Assembly (NCBI GenBank): GCA_037783415.1
Contig: JAZGTN010000062.1
Location: 2,333,501-2,397,500 of the forward strand
DNA from: Leptasterias polaris
Lineage: Eukaryota > Echinodermata > Asteroidea > Forcipulatida > Asteriidae
Length of the DNA: 64,000 nt
Direction of reading: 5' to 3'
Shown here one piece after another: positions 61,881 to 64,000 of this stretch (position 1 is the first letter of the stretch; each line of letters begins with the position of its first letter). The position numbers and the translations under genes are program-made. The notes beneath the pieces are model-generated. The model did no database searches. It worked only from the letters and a program-made list of their open reading frames with translations, and was not told the DNA's origin.

Positions 61881-62974
61881 AAGCTTAGGTGAAATTTCAT
61901 CTGGTCCACACGCTTTAGATGGATTGATTGCTGCAAGTTGCTTTTCTACTCCAGCAATACCTATGACGATGTTTGTGATGGATGGGTATGGAGAAATTCC
62001 CTTGTCTGGTATGTTTAGGTTGGTTTCTTGCGTGAATACAGATCATTGGAAGTAATTATTTAACAGTTCAGCCTTGTCTTTGTCTGTTGAGCACATTTTG
62101 GAGGCAGATCGCAGGGTAGGAATGCCCAGGTGCTCAGTTCGCATGAGTTTAACATATGACCAGAAAGTTGTTGGTTTCTCTGCGAGACTTGCTCCGATGA
62201 CGTTGTTGACATTGTTGACATTGATGACGTTGTTGATTGTGGAATTGTCTGTATTCGTACCAGGTTCTATTGTTTTGGAGTTTACGTGCTTCCCTGTATA
62301 GTCTGTCCCGCTTTCGCATCTCTCGCTTCAAGGTAGTTGAGATCCATGGCAGATGGCGTTTACTTTTACTCCACTTTGAAGGGACACAACACGTATTCAG
62401 GATGCCATTGAGACTGTCAAGTATTTTGGACCAGTTTGTATTATTAAAAACAGTGTTGCTGATTGGGTCAGAGTGAAGGAAGTCCTCTGTGAATTGATTA
62501 ACCCGCTGTTTCAGTTGGGCTGTGTCGGCTTTATGGAAGAAGTTTTATGAAGAGTTTCTGGGGTGGTTTAGCTTGCTGTTTGGGTTTTTGAGTTGATGTT
62601 AAAGGTGATGATGTTGTGGTCTGAAATACCTGGGTTTGATTCGATGTTGCTTACAAGCTGTTGATTAGGTCTAATATACTGTTGGAGATTGGTCTGGTGA
62701 CCTGGTTGACTAATTGCACAAGTGAATGATCCATGAGTATGTCAAGAAATGTTTGGTGAATACTAGCGGTGTTGGGGTTTGATGCAGTACCCGTAGTCCA
62801 ATCGATGTCGGGGACAGTTGAAGTCGCCGGCAATCACGGTGTAGACGTCTGTGGAAGGGCTGTAGAACCGGGATCTGTTTCAGATAAGCTTGTATCCCAT
62901 TCAAGTGGCGAGAAAGGATTTGAAAGTTCGGCTGGAGTTGTGGCGTGTAGGGAGCTGCTGAAGTTCGGTGAGCC

Positions 62975-63175
62975 ACATTCACAGCAGATCCACGAGAAGC
63001 TGCTTGACGCCTTGACTAGTATACTATAGTGATGCACAGGAATGCCAGCACATTGAATGTGGCACCAGAACCCACATGTGTCGCAATTGAGAGCAGCATG
63101 GCTGTCATTGACCTCGTTGTTGCAGATACCACACGGGTATTCGGGAACAGGGCTTGAGGGACCAGGTCCATGGTT
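62975..63175 (-). pseudogene. PHD finger and 2A-like motif of LINE ORF2
   Basis: Cysteine and histidine spacing fits a Cys4-His-Cys3 PHD finger: CGIC (63133-63122), CDTC, H and C in WCHIQC, then a closing CCEC (ending 62975). Upstream lies the 2A-like segment, here degraded to NHGP (63175-63164), whereas subtype A keeps NPGP. 2A-like motifs before ORF2 are known in CR1/L2/Rex1-type elements and cause ribosome skipping; canonical Asp and Glu are replaced by Gln and Lys, so activity is doubtful. The frame is unbroken across the PHD here but shifted by 2 nt in subtype A. Confidence 0.8.
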
Positions 63176-63901
63176 TACTTTGACTTGACCGCTAAGGAGT
63201 AGTATTATTACTACATGTAAGTGGCTTAGTCTATTGGACTGAAAAGCAAGCGCTGTTGTTGTGCGTTTTGCCTTTTTTTACGGAGCGTGCCAGTAGGACC
63301 AGGCTGGATTTATCAAGCTGGGGCTGGTCTTGGTTGTAGAGGCTATTGTTTGTGGAAAAGGTCAGTTTTGGAGGCGCCAAGTTTGTGAAGGAATTTGCAT
63401 CACACTTGTCAAAACGTGCAACCTTAATGATTTATCATCATTCAAGTTATTATAGAATAGATGTTGTGCTCTCATTGGTTTTCCTTGAGGCTCATAATGT
63501 CTAGTCTTTTAAAACTTGCCGCCTTAATGATTGTTCAGTTCTAAAAGTATTCAGGAGCCAATGTTGTGGTGCCTTTGGTTTTCTTTGGGGCTCATGTGTT
63601 TAGTCGTTCAGAAATTAACCAATCTACTGATATTGCAACTCTTAAATTGTTCTCAAGCCAATGATGCTTTCTATGAAATGTTTTTGACAGTGTGTCTTTT
63701 TACGCTTGCAGATAATTTACACATTGAAGAGCAGGTCATATTGAAATGACATGTGAGGTATGTTGAATAATGTTCATTCTTTTTAAGTTTTTTAAACCAC
63801 GCTCAATGATTTTCAATGCTTCAACTGTTCATTAGCCACTGTTGTGCTGTCTCTTAAATTTCTCCATTCTCTCGAAACGTAACACCTTGATGATCGTTCA
63901 A

Positions 63902-64000
63902 CTGTTATATTACTCAAGAGCCAATGTTGTACTGTCTTTGGTTTTCCTTGAGGTTCATGTCTTCCAGCTCCTCAAATAAATACCAATCTAATACCAATCA
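63902..64000. repeat. Start of macrosatellite unit U9 (partial)
   Basis: The last 99 bases repeat the first 99 bases of U1, so the array continues beyond the right edge of the window. Confidence 0.95.

Larger units (their letters stand above)
60333..63402 (-). mobile_element. Dead LINE, best-preserved copy (U8)
   Basis: Full length for this array and subtype B. It retains the 36-bp RT segment, the NNTNWSK stretch and an unbroken PHD frame. It is still dead: the RT is split between frames at the GSVLG/NDIQDQ deletion, and the endonuclease lacks its N-terminal half. Confidence 0.92.
54975..63901. repeat. Macrosatellite unit U8 (A/B mosaic with MITE insertion)
   Basis: An 8927-bp unit. Removing the 766-bp transposon and its 4-bp target duplication leaves about 8157 bp. 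The left part is subtype A-like, with a private 15-bp deletion near 57088. From before 58138 to the end it is subtype B. Satellite blocks are 54975-55573, 56340-56895, 58637-58927, 59254-60332 and 63403-63901. Confidence 0.95.

Overview
This window is eukaryotic, and almost certainly metazoan, non-coding repeat DNA. It lies inside a long tandem array (macrosatellite or higher-order repeat) whose unit is about 8.18 kb. The array runs off both ends. No intact gene, rRNA, functional tRNA, CRISPR array or prokaryotic operon is present. The SINE and the CR1/L2-group LINE (PHD finger plus 2A-like motif) recall marine invertebrate deuterostomes such as amphioxus, echinoderms or hemichordates. That is an inference from element style, not a species call.

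Units as I delimit them: U1 1-8180, U2 8181-16360, U3 16361-24516, U4 24517-32696, U5 32697-40823, U6 40824-48142 (right end deleted), U7 48143-54974 (left end deleted), U8 54975-63901 (carries a 766-bp transposon) and the first 99 bases of U9. U1, U2 and U4 are nearly identical and U1/U2 show no difference I could find. U6 represents a second subtype (B). U5, U7 and U8 are mosaics of subtypes A and B.

Layout of one unit (U1 coordinates): diverged satellite monomers of about 100 bp with two exon-like modules (1-1151); a short ORF with a plausible 3' splice site, then AATAAA signals (1152-1787); an imperfect TTAGGG-like tract (1788-1867); a 48-bp minisatellite (1870-2297); a GC-rich block with two hairpins (2325-2470); AT-rich simple repeats; a near-perfect 38-bp inverted repeat (2606-2685); a degenerate A-rich short repeat; satellite with a third exon-like module; a tRNA-derived SINE (3177-3502); satellite with a fourth exon-like module; a 3-kb dead non-LTR retrotransposon on the minus strand (4601-7630); and satellite with a fifth exon-like module (7631-8180).

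The feature least explained by known classes is the exon-like module. It is a 46-71 bp core flanked by polypyrimidine-CAG on the left and GTATGT or GTACGT on the right, repeated five times per unit and about 36 times in the window. In only one position per unit does its reading frame stay open. The array therefore looks like an amplified and mostly decayed multi-exon gene segment, later invaded by a LINE, a SINE and (in U8 only) a piggyBac-type MITE. It has since been rearranged by unequal exchange and gene conversion.
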